Part shown: one piece after another, positions 27,482 through 36,857 of the stretch
Layout of the letters: the number at the start of each line of letters is the position of its first letter
Position numbering within the stretch: position 1 is the stretch's first letter
Made by a program: the position numbers and the translations under genes
Notes under the pieces: model-generated
Seen by the model: only the letters and a program-made list of their open reading frames with translations
Databases searched by the model: none
Told to the model about the DNA's origin: nothing
Assembly (NCBI GenBank): GCA_963844395.1
Contig: CAWJNX010000001.1
Location: 124,001-188,000, forward strand
Direction of reading: 5' to 3'
Length of the DNA stretch: 64,000 nt
Origin: VRUE01 sp963844395
Lineage (GTDB): Bacteria > Actinomycetota > Thermoleophilia > Solirubrobacterales > 70-9

Positions 27482-28631
27482 TCAGGCTGGCTGTTGCGCG
27501 CGCGAGCGACCGAGGAGCGGTGCGCTCGGCGATCCTTGGCGGCTTTCAGGTCGCCTCTGGACGCAGCGCGGCTCTCCTCGACGGGCACGACGTTCTCGGT
27601 GCCGATACCGAGCGCGGTGCGGATCTTGGTCTCGAGCTCCGCGGCGAGCTCGGGGTTGTCGGTGAGGAACTGTTTGGCGTTGTTGCGCCCCTGCCCGAGC
27701 CGCGTCTCCCCGTAGGAGAAGAAGGAGCCCGACTTCTGCACCAGGTCGTGCTCGATGCCGAAGTCGAGCAGGCCGCCCTCGCGCGAGATGCCGACCCCGT
27801 ACTCGATGTCGAACTCGGCCTGCCGGAAGGGCGAGGCGACCTTGTTCTTGACGACCTTGACCCGGACCCGGTTGCCGACCGCCTCGGTCCCCTCCTTGAG
27901 GGTCTCGATGCGGCGGATGTCGAGTCGCTGCGAGGAGTAGAACTTCAGCGCCCGGCCGCCCGGCTGGGTCTCGGGCGAGCCGAACTGGACGCCGACCTTT
28001 TCGCGGATCTGGTTGGTGAAGAGGCAGACGGTGTTGGTCCGGTTGAGGTTGCCGGCCAGTTTGCGCATCGCCTGCGACATCAGAGCGGGCCTGGAGGCCG
28101 ACGGTGGTGTCGCCGATCTGGCCGTCCAGCTCCGCTTTCGGCGTCAGCGCCGCGACCGAGTCGATCGCGACGACGTCGATCGCCGCGGAGGCGATCAGGC
28201 GGTCGGCGATCTGCAGCGCCTGCTCGCCGTAATCGGGCTGGGAGACGAGCAGCTCGTCGGTGTCGACGCCGATGTTCCGCGCGTAGGTCGGGTCGATCGC
28301 AGTGCTCGGTGTCGATGAAGGCGCAGATCCCGCCGCGGCTCTGCGCTTCGGCGATGATGTGGTAGATCAGCGTCGTCTTCCCCGAGGACTCCGGGCCGAA
28401 GATCTCGACGATGCGGCCCCGCGGCACGCCGCCGATCCCCAGCGCCAGGTCGAGCGAGAGGGCGCCGGTCGGGATCGCCGGGATCTTGATCGTGGCGTCG
28501 GCGCCGAGCCGCATCAGGGCGCCCTGGCCGAAGTCGCGCTCGATCTGGGTCACGGCCGCCGCCAGGGCGGCGTCCTTGGCCTTGGCGTCCTTGGCCGAGG
28601 CGTCCTTCAAAGCCGCTTTCTTGTCTGCCAT
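27482..28631 (-). CDS. recA: Recombinase RecA, interrupted by two inserted bases; 3' end uncertain
   Basis: The Walker A loop is in RIVEIFGPESSGKTTLIYHI, preceded by GALSLDLALGIGGVPRGRIV. After one extra base near 28303 come ARNIGVDTDELLVSQPDYGE and IDVVAIDSVAALTPKAELDG (Walker B). One extra base near 28086 precedes RLMSQAMRKLAGNLNRTNTV and FTNQIREKVGVQFGSPETQP. The C-terminal domain has EFDIEYGVGISREGGLLDFG. The frame runs without stop into the next gene, so an indel near the end is likely. As recA is rarely dispensable, these insertions are strong evidence for sequence error in this half. The ATG at 28631 follows a GGTGAAAG site. Confidence 0.93.
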
Positions 28632-28641
28632 CTCTTTCACC

Positions 28642-29245
28642 TCACTGCCGCCCGCCTGCGGGCAGCTCGACTTGCGCCAGCGGGATGTACTGCGCACCCC
28701 GAGGCTGGAGTTCAGAACGGTAGAGCGTCATCCGGACGCCACCGAAGGGCTGCAGCAGCGCCTTCGGCAGCGTCCCCGGAGGCCGCGAGACAGGCGCCGG
28801 GCGCTTCGAGCCCCGTTCCTCTCGCCGCACCCGGGCGACCGTCACATGGGGCCAGAAAGGGCGCTTCTCCGGCTCGTAGAGACCTGCCGCGACCAGCCTC
28901 TCCTGGAGCCCCGCCTGCAGCTGCAATGGTCGCCGGCGACTCGGCGGGAAGGGCGAAGAGCCGTGCCCGGCCGCGCTCCGGCCGCTGGACGGGGTCGCCC
29001 AGCGCGATCCGCGGCGAGGGGCCGCGGCTGGCCTCGCCGATCTCGGCCAGGCGGGGGATCTCCTTCTCCGGCAGGTAGCCGAGGAAGGCGAGGGTGATGT
29101 GGAGGGACTCGGGCGGGATCCGGCGCAGCGCCGGATCGGCGAGCTCCTCGCGGCCCCAGGCGTCGATCCCCTCCAGCACCGCGTCGGGCAGGTCGAGGGC
29201 GAAGAACAGCCTCGCCCGCGGGCTCTTCAGTCTTTCCTTCGTCAG
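28642..29245 (-). CDS. thpR: RNA 2',3'-cyclic phosphodiesterase ThpR (2H phosphoesterase), indel
   Basis: Two H-x-T/V-x motifs define the 2H family: PPESLHITLAFLGYLPEKEI and, after a shift near 28927, FWPHVTVARVRREERG. The chain starts ARLFFALDLPDAVLEGIDAW and ends VELPAGGRQ at a TGA just before recA. No ATG or GTG fits; a CTG at 29245, seven bases after a TAGCGT box, is a possible start, or the start codon is itself misread. It probably opens 2',3'-cyclic phosphates on RNA. It lies between cinA and recA. Confidence 0.78.
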
Positions 29246-29313
29246 CCGGCCGACGCTACGGGGCCGCGGCGCGCGAGACAACACGCGAATGTGAAATAAG
29301 CGCGCCCTCTTCC

Positions 29314-30601
29314 CTACAGAGGTGCCTCGTCGCCGTTCAGCAGGATCCGCAGCAGGTGCATGCCGACCAGCGCGGAGCGCTCGCGGATGTCCTCGCGCCC
29401 GCCGGGGATGACCGGATCGCGGGCGATTGCCGGTGCCGTCGGCGAGGCGGGCGTCGAAGCAGACGTAGCCGACCGGCTTCTCCTCCGTGCCGCCGTCGGG
29501 GCCGGCGATGCCGGTGATCGCGACGGCGACGTCGGCGTCGAAGCGCTCCAGGGCGCCGCGCGACATCGCCTCGGCGACCTCGGCGGAGACCGCGCCGTGG
29601 GCCTCGATCAGCGCCGGATCGACCCCGAGCAGCTCCGCCTTCGCCTCGTTCGAGTAGGCGACGACGCCGCCGGCGAAGTAGGCCGAGGCCCCCGGCAGGT
29701 CGGTGATCCGCGCCGCCAGCAGGCCGCCCGAGCACGACTCGGCGAGGCCGAGCCTGCGTCCCTGCAGCAGGCCGGCGAGCTGGGCGTCGATCGTCTCGCC
29801 CTCGAGGCTGAACAGGTGGCGGCGGTGGCGATCGGCGAGCCCGGCCCGCAGCTCCTCGGCCACGATTCCCGCCTCGGCCCGGTAGCGGACGTCGATCTCG
29901 ATCTCGCCGCGCCGCAGGCAGGTGGTGATCTCGACCGCCGTCAGGTCGGTCCCGCCCGCCTCGATCTCGCGCAGGCTCTTGGCGATCTCCGACTCGGGGA
30001 TGCCGAACATCCGCAGCGTGTAGCCGTGCAGCGGCGTGGCGCGGGCGAGCACCGCCTGCACCGGGCGCGACTCGATCGCCGCCGGCCACATCGGCCGCAG
30101 CTCGCGCGGCGGGCCGGGCAGGACGATCACGACGCGGTCGTCGGCCGGCACGACCAGGCCCGGCGCGGTGCCGACCGGATCGAGCGCGATCGCGCCCTCG
30201 GGGACCATCGCCTGCTTGCGGTTGGCCTCCCGCAGCGCCTCCGCGTCGAAGTCGAAGCGGCGGGCGAACTCGCGCAGGATCGCGGCGATCTTCTCCTCCA
30301 TCTCCTCGTCGAGGATCAAGCGGCGGCCGGCGAAGCGGGCGACGATCTCGGCCGTCAGGTCGTCGGCGGTGGGGCCGAGCCCGCCGGAGGTGACGATCAG
30401 GTCCATCCCCTCGTCCGCGAGGAAGCGCAGGGCGGCCTCGAGGTCCGCCGGCCGGTCGGCGACGACGAGGATGTGGGCGACCTCGACGCCCAGCTCGGCC
30501 AGCCGTTCGGAGATCCACGGCCCGTTGCGGTCGGCGATCCGCCCGGTCAGCACCTCGGTTCCCGTCACCACTATCCCGGCGCGGACAGGCTTTTCGCTCA
30601 C
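29314..30601 (-). CDS. cinA: CinA family protein (competence/damage-inducible, NMN deamidase-like), indel
   Basis: The N-terminal MoCF-like domain reads GIVVTGTEVLTGRIADRNGP and DLIVTSGGLGPTADDLTAEI, with VVIVLPGPPRELRPMWPAAI. The C-terminal CinA domain has GLAESCSGGLLAARITDLPG with the deamidase nucleophile Ser, GGVVAYSNEAKAELLGVD and VAITGIAGPDGGTEEKPVGY. One shift near 29432 gives the end GMHLLRILLNGDEAPL and a TAG at 29314. It deamidates NMN and clears ADP-ribose in pyridine nucleotide salvage. The GTG start overlaps the stop of the rodZ-like gene (GTGA). Confidence 0.9.
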
Positions 30602-31367
30602 GTGCAGTCGGGCCTTTCGCCTTCTTCGAGCGGCGTCAGCTCGCCGCCCGGGTCGATCTCGTATCCCACCGGACTGGCGCTCGGCGGGGTCTCAGCCTCC
30701 TTGCCGTCGACCATCAATACGACCTCGCCGTTGCCGAAGGCGACAGTGAAGCCCCCGGCCCGAAACGGCCCCGCCTCCGCGCCGGGTTCGAGGATTTCGC
30801 CGTCGACCACCGGTTCTTCGTCACTGTCGAGCATGCAGACCCAGACTTCCGCAGTTGCCTCGAGACGGACGGCAACCCCAGGCAGGGTTGCGACATCCGT
30901 TCGGCCTTCGTCAGCCTTGCGCCCTTCAGCCACGCGCTTCGACTGCGGCGAGGGAGCCGGTCCCGGGGAGCCATCGTCGTCGCCGCCGGTCAAACCGATC
31001 GCAATCAGCGCCCCAACCAGGACCAGCGAGACGAGTACCGCCAGGGCGCGACCGCCGAGGTGCGGACCGCGCCCGGTGGAGCTGCGCTCGCCACCGGCTC
31101 GACCCGCTTCGGCGCCCGCTCGCCCCCGGCCGGGGCGGTGCTGCGCCGGTACTCGTCGGCGAGGCGCTCGCCGTCCAGGCCGAGGTAGGCGGCGTAGGTG
31201 CGGATGAATCCACGCGTGTAGGCGCCGCCGGGGAGGACGTCCCACTCCTCGTTCTCCATCGCCCGCAGGTAGCGGACGCGGATCTTGATCGCCGCTTCCA
31301 CCTCTGAGAGGTCGGCCTTGCGGCGGCTCCGCGCCTCGCGGAGGGTGGTTCCGATCCCGGTATCCAC
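30598..31367 (-). CDS. RodZ-like helix-turn-helix membrane protein (HTH_25/DUF4115), indel
   Basis: The cytoplasmic HTH_25 domain is seen in GTTLREARSRRKADLSEVEA and IKIRVRYLRAMENEEWDVLP and YTRGFIRTYAAYLGLDGERL. After a shift near 31060, a membrane helix (ALAVLVSLVLVGALIAIGL) follows, then an extracytoplasmic DUF4115-like domain with LEATAEVWVCMLDSDEEPVV. In rods RodZ links MreB to the wall machinery; in actinobacteria this architecture is found next to recA/cinA. The TGA overlaps the cinA start. ACACAAT lies six bases before the GTG at 31367. Confidence 0.8.
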
Positions 31368-31413
31368 CCCGACATTGTGTCCGCTCGGTCCAGCGGGCCG
31401 TGAAAAGTGTCTG

Positions 31414-33603
31414 TTACGGGGCCGGCTGGTCGGCCTCGACCGCGACCGGCTCGGGCTCGGGGCCGCCGCTCAGCACGCGCGGCAGATCCGCCTCGGTGAT
31501 CAGCACCTGCCGGGGCTTCGAACCCTCGTAGCCGGAGATGACGCCGCGCCGCTCCAGCATGTCGATCAGTCGCCCCGCCCGCGTGTAGCCGACCCGGAGG
31601 CGGCGCTGGATCATCGAGACCGAGGCGGTCTCGGTCTGGACGACGGTGCGGATCGCCTCGTCGAGCAGGTCGTCGCTGTCGGGATCGAAGTCGTCGTCGG
31701 CATCGCGCTCGCTTACCTCCTCGCGAGCCTCGAGCAGCTCGGCCTCGAATTCAGGTTCGCCTTGCTTGGCCCAGTGACCGGTGATCTTGGCGATCTCGTC
31801 CTCGGTCACAAAGGCGCCCTGGATTCGCGCCAGCTTCGAGGTGCCGGCGCCGCGGAACAGCATGTCGCCCTGGCCGAGCAGCGCCTCTGCCCCGCCCTGG
31901 TCGAGGATCACCCGCGAGTCGGTCTGCGAGGAGACAGCGAAGGCGATCCGGGCCGGGATGTTGACCTTGATCGTGCCGGTGATGATGTCGGTCGAGGGCC
32001 GCTGGGTCGCCAGCACTAGGTGGATGCCGGTCGCCCGCGACTTCTGCGCGAGGCGGATGATCGAGTCCTCGACCTCGGCCGGCGAGACCATCATCAGGTC
32101 GGCGAGCTCGTCGATCACGCAGAGGATGTGCGGTAGCGGCGCCTCGCCGGCCTTCGCCCGCGCTCGGTTCAGCTCGGCGAGGTTGCGGCAGCGGGCCTGG
32201 CCCATGATCCCGTAGCGGCTCTCCATCTCGCCGATCAGGTTTGCGAGCACGTTGGCGGCGAGCCGCGGCGAGGTTACCACCGGCGTCAGCAGGTGCGGGA
32301 CGTGCTCGTAATGGTTCAGCTCGACCTGCTTGGGATCGACCAGTACAAGGCGCACGTCGTTGGGCGAGGCGTGCATCAGGATCGAGGAGAGGATCGCGTT
32401 GACGCAGCCGGACTTGCCGGAGCCGGTCGTACCGGCGACCAGGACGTGCGGCATCTTGGCCAGGTCGGTCCAGACCGAGTTGCCGTCGATCCCCTTGCCA
32501 AGCCAGGCGACGAGCGGCGAGGTCTTCTCCGGGCGGCCGGCGTAGATGTCGCCGAGCCGGACCAGCCGCCGGCGCGTGTTTGGGACCTCGACGCCGACGG
32601 CCTGCTTGCCGGGGATCGGGGCGAGAATGCGGATCTCGGTCGATGCCAGTGCGTAGGCGAGGTCGTTGGAGAGCTCAGTGACTTTCTTCACCTTGGTGCC
32701 GGGGGCAAGCCGCAGCTCGAAGCGGGAGACGTGAGGGCCGCTGACGATGCCGACGATCTTGGCCTCGACGCCGAAGTGGCCGAGCGTCTCGACCAGCTTG
32801 CGGCCGATCACCTCCTGGTCGCGCGGGTCGGGACCCTTGTCGCCCTTGCCCTTTTCCAGCGCTTTGGCGGGCGGCGGGCGGTAGTCGATCTCCTCGGAGG
32901 TGGTGACGCCGCGCTCCTTGCCCATCGGCGTCAAGGAAGTCTGCTTTGAGTCCGCAGCGGTGCCGATTCCGACGCCCTCTTCTCCGTGAACCTCGACCTC
33001 GGCGGTGCGCGGCGGCAGATCGTCGTCGCCGGGCTCCGCCTCGACTTCGGCATGAAGGTCGAACTCCGTCGTCGCCGGCTCCTCGTCGAGCTCGTCCTCG
33101 GCGATCGCCACGGTCGGCTCCAGCTCGTCGTCCTCAGGGTAGGTGCTCATCACGTCGGTCAAACCGGCACGCGTCTCGAAGCTCGATCGTTCGTCGCGCC
33201 GCCGCTCGCGGTGCTGGAGCGCGGTCTGGGTGATGTCGCGGCTGCCGAGGAAGACGCGGCGCAGGCCGCGTCCGATACCGCGGAAGACCGTCGAGATCGA
33301 GGTGCCGGTGACCAGCATCGTCCCAACCGCGACGATCAGCACGGTGGCGATCCGCGCTCCGACCTCGCCGAACAGGTACTCGAGCCCAGTCTGCACCCCG
33401 TAGCCGACCTTGCCCCCGTCCCAGCCGAGAAAGAGGACGAAGGTCAGGTAGACCCCGACGGCGATCAAGAAGAGGCCGATCAGGTCGAGGTGGCGCTGCT
33501 GCAGCCCTTCGGGGAGGTGCGGTCGCGGCATTCGCGGCTTGGCTTTCGCCTTGCCTTTCGGTTTGCGGCGCGCCGACGAGCCTCGCTTCTTGCGCACGAA
33601 CAT
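31414..33603 (-). CDS. ftsK: DNA translocase FtsK/SpoIIIE
   Basis: 729 residues, intact. The basic N-terminus is followed by membrane helices at about 39-62 (LIGLFLIAVGVYLTFVLFLG) and 84-100 (IATVLIVAVGTMLVTG), fewer than the four of many homologues. An acidic linker runs from about 145 to 205. The motor has Walker A near 391-398 (VLVAGTTGSGKSGCVNAIL) and Walker B near 490 (HILCVIDELADLMMVS). The gamma domain at the C-terminus (VSMIQRRLRVGYTRAGRLID) is a winged helix that reads polar DNA sequences. It pumps chromosome termini through the closing septum. No overlap with neighbours. Confidence 0.95.
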   Translation of the reverse strand: MFVRKKRGSSARRKPKGKAKAKPRMPRPHLPEGLQQRHLDLIGLFLIAVGVYLTFVLFLGWDGGKVGYGVQTGLEYLFGEVGARIATVLIVAVGTMLVTGTSISTVFRGIGRGLRRVFLGSRDITQTALQHRERRRDERSSFETRAGLTDVMSTYPEDDELEPTVAIAEDELDEEPATTEFDLHAEVEAEPGDDDLPPRTAEVEVHGEEGVGIGTAADSKQTSLTPMGKERGVTTSEEIDYRPPPAKALEKGKGDKGPDPRDQEVIGRKLVETLGHFGVEAKIVGIVSGPHVSRFELRLAPGTKVKKVTELSNDLAYALASTEIRILAPIPGKQAVGVEVPNTRRRLVRLGDIYAGRPEKTSPLVAWLGKGIDGNSVWTDLAKMPHVLVAGTTGSGKSGCVNAILSSILMHASPNDVRLVLVDPKQVELNHYEHVPHLLTPVVTSPRLAANVLANLIGEMESRYGIMGQARCRNLAELNRARAKAGEAPLPHILCVIDELADLMMVSPAEVEDSIIRLAQKSRATGIHLVLATQRPSTDIITGTIKVNIPARIAFAVSSQTDSRVILDQGGAEALLGQGDMLFRGAGTSKLARIQGAFVTEDEIAKITGHWAKQGEPEFEAELLEAREEVSERDADDDFDPDSDDLLDEAIRTVVQTETASVSMIQRRLRVGYTRAGRLIDMLERRGVISGYEGSKPRQVLITEADLPRVLSGGPEPEPVAVEADQPAP

Positions 33604-33645
33604 GTCGCCCGCTTCGACGCCGCCCCGCCCTCCCCTGCCTCGGGA

Positions 33646-33993
33646 CTACAGCTGCGTGGCCAGCATCGTCGCGAGAAGGGTAAAGAAGCCGCCGAGCATC
33701 GTCGTCATCATCAGATTCATCGACTTCTGAGCCGCGTTCATCTGATTCTGCATCGCGTTCATCTGGCTCTGCATCGAGTCGAAGGAAGTGCTCATCTGAT
33801 TCTGCATCGAGTCGAAGCGAGCGTTCATTTCGCCGCGAACGGCCTGGAATTCGGATTTCATCTCGGATCGGACCGAGCGGAATTCGGCGCGCATCTCACG
33901 GCTCAGCTCGTCGACCCTGTGGTCGATGCGCTCGACCTTCTGGTTGAGGTCGTCAAGCCGCCCGTCGGTCCATGCCTCTCTCACAGCCTCCAT
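33646..33993 (-). CDS. Coiled-coil protein with a C-terminal membrane helix
   Basis: 115 residues. A long heptad-like helix with repeating segments such as NQKVERIDHRVDELSREMRA and FDSMQNQMSTSFDSMQSQMN ends in MTTMLGGFFTLLATMLATQL, a probable membrane anchor. Proteins of this make-up (DUF1640/Apolipoprotein-like) are common; a function cannot be assigned. A TAGCGT box lies six bases before the ATG, and no Shine-Dalgarno is seen. It stands alone between ftsK and the wall hydrolase gene on the same strand. Confidence 0.7.
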   Translation of the reverse strand: MEAVREAWTDGRLDDLNQKVERIDHRVDELSREMRAEFRSVRSEMKSEFQAVRGEMNARFDSMQNQMSTSFDSMQSQMNAMQNQMNAAQKSMNLMMTTMLGGFFTLLATMLATQL

Positions 33994-33999
33994 GGTGCC

Positions 34000-34005
34000 A
34001 CGCTA
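34000..34005 (-). promoter_or_regulatory. TAGCGT -10-like box before the coiled-coil gene
   Basis: TAGCGT is followed by six bases and the ATG at 33993. Confidence 0.4.
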
Positions 34006-34077
34006 ACCGGACCGGCTGCACGCATGGTGCGCTGAATGCAAAAAGTTTCACACGGGTTTGAACCAGAAGGCGCGCTT

Positions 34078-35058
34078 TCAGGCGGCGCAGACCCAGGCGC
34101 TGGCGCCCGAGTCGGCCCAGATTTCGGCGGCGATCCGGTCCTGTTCGGCTTTTGGCGCTTCGTGCGGCGCGCCCTGGCCGCCGTAGAGGTCCCAGGTCGA
34201 AGGGAGGATCTGGTAGGCGCCGCCGGCGCCGCTGGAGGGGTTGAGGGCGCTGTAGTCGCCGCCCGACTCGCACATCACGATGTAGGCGGGGATCGAGTAG
34301 GGGCCGCCGAGCCAGCGGCCGACCGTTTCTTCGGCGGCGGCGCGGCTCGCCGCTTCAGCCTCTTCGATGTCGCTCACCCAATCGCCGATCCGGGATTTCA
34401 AGGTCGAGAGCGCAGCCGAGCGCGCCGCCGAGAGCGACTGCAGGCGCGCGGCGGCCGCTTCGGCTTCGCCTCGCACCGCGCTAATTTCCGAACGGGCGGC
34501 GGCGAGACGCTGGTTGTAGGCGTCGACCCGAGCCTTCAGGGCCGCGACCCGCCGCAGGCCGCTGCGGACTATGTTGCGCACCTGCTCGACCCGGGCGGCC
34601 AGATCGGTGTCGGAGTCCTCGATCCGCTCCAGGTACTCGGTGCGCACGGCGAACTCGTCCATGTCACTGGAGGCGAGGACGACGCTCGCGGTGCTCGGCA
34701 CGCCGCTCTGGTAGATCGCAACGAGGCGCCGTGCCAGCGCCCGGCGGGCACGGCGCAGGCGCCGCTTCTCCGTCCACAGTCGCTGTTCGGTAGCGATGAC
34801 CTCGGCGGCCAGCTCCGCCGCGCGCTCCTGGCCGCTGGCGAGCAGCGCGCCCAGCTTGCGCTCGCGCTCCGCGGCGGCTGCGGCTTCCTCTTCGGCGGCG
34901 CCGAGCTGTTCCTGCGCGGCGCGGATCTCCCCGGCCAAGGCTGCCGCCTCGCTCTGGGCACGGTCGACCTTCGCCTGCAGGTCGCCTACGTCCGCGGCGC
35001 GCGCCGAGGCGACGGCGAGCAGCAGCAAGAGGAACGCGACTGCGACCGGCTTACGCAT
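34078..35058 (-). CDS. Secreted coiled-coil cell-wall hydrolase with a transglycosylase-like domain
   Basis: 326 residues, intact. A signal peptide (VAVAFLLLLLAVASARA) precedes a long antiparallel coiled coil (about residues 22-245) of the EnvC/PcsB type, rich in Ala, Glu and Arg. The C-terminal domain has GPYSIPAYIVMCESGGDYSA followed by LNPSSGAGGAYQILPSTWDL, with the catalytic Glu in C-E-S-G-G-D-Y, as in resuscitation-promoting-factor/transglycosylase-like domains. It would cut peptidoglycan glycan strands, perhaps at division. The ATG at 35058 follows the 51-residue membrane protein by four bases, in one unit with argG. Confidence 0.85.
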   Translation of the reverse strand: MRKPVAVAFLLLLLAVASARAADVGDLQAKVDRAQSEAAALAGEIRAAQEQLGAAEEEAAAAAERERKLGALLASGQERAAELAAEVIATEQRLWTEKRRLRRARRALARRLVAIYQSGVPSTASVVLASSDMDEFAVRTEYLERIEDSDTDLAARVEQVRNIVRSGLRRVAALKARVDAYNQRLAAARSEISAVRGEAEAAAARLQSLSAARSAALSTLKSRIGDWVSDIEEAEAASRAAAEETVGRWLGGPYSIPAYIVMCESGGDYSALNPSSGAGGAYQILPSTWDLYGGQGAPHEAPKAEQDRIAAEIWADSGASAWVCAA

Positions 35059-35062
35059 GGGC

Positions 35063-35218
35063 TCAGCCCTCGGGGACGTTGCGGCTCGCCCAGTAGGCGG
35101 CGATCCCGATCGCAACCGCCAGCAGGCCGCCGCCGATCTTGATCATCCGGGCGTAGCGGCGCCCGATCGCGAAGGCGAGGTACTTGACGACTGCCTTGCC
35201 GATGAAGCGGTAGGCCAT
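35063..35218 (-). CDS. Small membrane protein (51 aa) overlapping argG
   Basis: An ATG at 35218 lies inside the argG stop (TGATG overlap) and starts a 51-residue protein: a basic N-terminal part (MAYRFIGKAVVKYLAFAIGR) and one hydrophobic helix (IKIGGGLLAVAIGIAAYWAS) before the end RNVPEG. The next gene, a secreted wall hydrolase, starts four bases after its stop. I do not recognise the family. The tight spacing on both sides argues that it is real and translationally coupled; it may assist export or localisation of the hydrolase, which is inference. Confidence 0.65.
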   Translation of the reverse strand: MAYRFIGKAVVKYLAFAIGRRYARMIKIGGGLLAVAIGIAAYWASRNVPEG

Positions 35219-36432
35219 CACGTCCCCTCTTCCCCGCGTCGGCGGATCCTATGCGCCATCCGCGACTGCAGCGACCAGAGCTCGATGAAGCCCGGCGAGG
35301 CGGCCTGCGAGAAGAGGCCGCCCGACTCGGCGAAGGAGGCGAGGTCGGCGTCGTAGACGGCGTTGGGCGAGGAGCGGGTGACGACCCGCACGCTGCCTTT
35401 ATAGAGGCGCAGCCCGATCGTCCCCGTCACCTGGGCGTTGGCGGCGTCCATGAAGGTGTCGAGGTCGGCGCGCAGCGGCTCCCACCAGAGGCCGGCGTAG
35501 ACGAGGTAGGCCCACTTGCGGTCGAGCTCGGACTTGAACTGGTTCTGGTGGATCGTGCCGACCAGCTTCTCCAGCTCGGCGTGGGCGGTGAGCAGGATCG
35601 CCGCCGCCGGCGCCTCGTAGATGTCGCGGACCTTGAGGCCGACGATCCGGTCCTCGATGTGGTCGACGATCCCAACCCCGTGGCGGCAGCCGATCTCGGC
35701 GGCGCGTTCGAGCAGCTCGACCGTCGCGAGGCGCTCGCCGTTAAGGGCGACCGGCGCGCCGGCCTCGAACTCGATCTTCACTGTCTCGGGCTCGTCGGGC
35801 GCGAGCTCGGGACGCGTGACCAGCTGGAAGACGTCGTCCTCGGGCGCATGGGCGAGGTCCTCGATCCAGCGGCCCTCAGAGGACCGTCCCCAGAGGTTGT
35901 CGTCAATTGAATATGGCGCTGCCTCGATGCCGCCCTTGACCGGGATCCCGTGCTCGCGGGCGTAGGCGATCTCCTCCTCGCGCCCCATCTGCCAGGAGCG
36001 CACCGGGGCGATCGTCTTCAGCTCCGGCGCCAGGGTCGCCACCGTGGCCTCGATCCGCACCTGGTCGTTGCCCTTGCCCGTGCAGCCGTGGGCGATCGTG
36101 TCGCAGCCGGCCTGCCGCGCGTAATCGACGGCCAGCTCGGCGATCAGCGGTCGACCCAGCGCCGTGAACAGTGGGTAGCCGCCGCCGTAGAGCGCGTTCG
36201 CCTTGATCGCCGGGACGACGAAGTCGCTGGCGAAGCGCTCGCGGGCGTCGACGACATGGCACTCGAGCGCCCCGAGGCGCTTGGCCTTGTCCTCGATCAC
36301 GGTGTAGTCCTCGCCCGGCTGGCCGAGGTTGACGGTCAGGCAGACGACCTCCGCCCCGTAGCGGTCCTGGATCCATTTCAGCATCACGCTGGTGTCGAGG
36401 CCGCCTGAGTAGAGCAGCAGGACTCGCCGCAC
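35218..36432 (-). CDS. argG: Argininosuccinate synthase
   Basis: 404 residues, intact. The ATP-pyrophosphatase loop is RVLLLYSGGLDTSVMLKWIQ (S-G-G-L-D-T-S). Conserved blocks include IAHGCTGKGNDQVRIEATVA and YSIDDNLWGRSSEGRWIEDL, with HQNQFKSELDRKWAYLVYAG near the C-terminus. It joins citrulline and aspartate in arginine synthesis. The start is given as the GTG at 36432, but homologues often have about 10-15 residues before this point (here ASYEADPAEV would fit), so a start further upstream is possible. It lies downstream of argC-J-B-D, separated by two small genes. Confidence 0.95.
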   Translation of the reverse strand: MRRVLLLYSGGLDTSVMLKWIQDRYGAEVVCLTVNLGQPGEDYTVIEDKAKRLGALECHVVDARERFASDFVVPAIKANALYGGGYPLFTALGRPLIAELAVDYARQAGCDTIAHGCTGKGNDQVRIEATVATLAPELKTIAPVRSWQMGREEEIAYAREHGIPVKGGIEAAPYSIDDNLWGRSSEGRWIEDLAHAPEDDVFQLVTRPELAPDEPETVKIEFEAGAPVALNGERLATVELLERAAEIGCRHGVGIVDHIEDRIVGLKVRDIYEAPAAAILLTAHAELEKLVGTIHQNQFKSELDRKWAYLVYAGLWWEPLRADLDTFMDAANAQVTGTIGLRLYKGSVRVVTRSSPNAVYDADLASFAESGGLFSQAASPGFIELWSLQSRMAHRIRRRGEEGT

Positions 36433-36500
36433 CTCGGCGGGGTCGGCCTCATAGCTGGCCGTGCGCTGCTGTTGCAGAGAGGTCGTCGGCGCTCACGGAG

Positions 36501-36853
36501 CTACGGCACTTCGACTCCGCCGCTGCCGTCTTCTTCGGTCGTCGTCGTTTCCGTGGTCGTGGTCGGCGCGGTCGTCTCGGTCGTGGTGGCGTCCGTAGTC
36601 GTCTCGATGGTCGACCCCGTCGTCGTCTCTGTCAGTATCCGATCGTCGTCTCGTCGGTCGTCGGCAGGGTCGTGATCGTCGACGGCACCGGGGTCGTCCC
36701 ATCGTCGCCGTCATCGGCGGCAATCACGAGCATGGCGACGACCAAGCCGACGATCACCGCGATCAGGCCCGCGATCAGCAGCCGCATGTTGCCGTGCGGG
36801 TGCCTGTCCGGCCCGCCGGGCTGTCCCATCGTCCGCGTCGGGTCGTCGTGCAT
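36501..36853 (-). CDS. Membrane protein with a Thr/Glu-rich tail (one indel)
   Basis: About 117 residues. The N-terminal MHDDPTRTMGQPGGPDRHPH is followed by one helix, RLLIAGLIAVIVGLVVAMLV, and then a tail of repeated T, E and S residues (TTTDATTTETTAPTTTTETT) ending GSGGVEVP at a TAG. One shift near 36640 joins the two parts, although the T-rich repeats could also have slipped in vivo. No family is recognised; such tails often span the cell wall. Its start lies four bases after the stop of the preceding coiled-coil gene. Confidence 0.55.
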
Positions 36854-36857
36854 GCCT

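Noticed and set aside
29360..31207. 615-codon plus-strand frame over cinA and the rodZ-like gene
   Set aside because: Antisense shadow of two well-supported genes.
3263..31367. Programmed frameshifting or mass pseudogenisation as an explanation of the broken genes
   Set aside because: Breaks hit unrelated housekeeping genes at varied sites without slippery heptamers, and all motifs survive; sequence error is simpler.
36501..36660. Thr-rich repeats as a separate satellite array
   Set aside because: They read as the C-terminal tail of the membrane protein once one base is adjusted.
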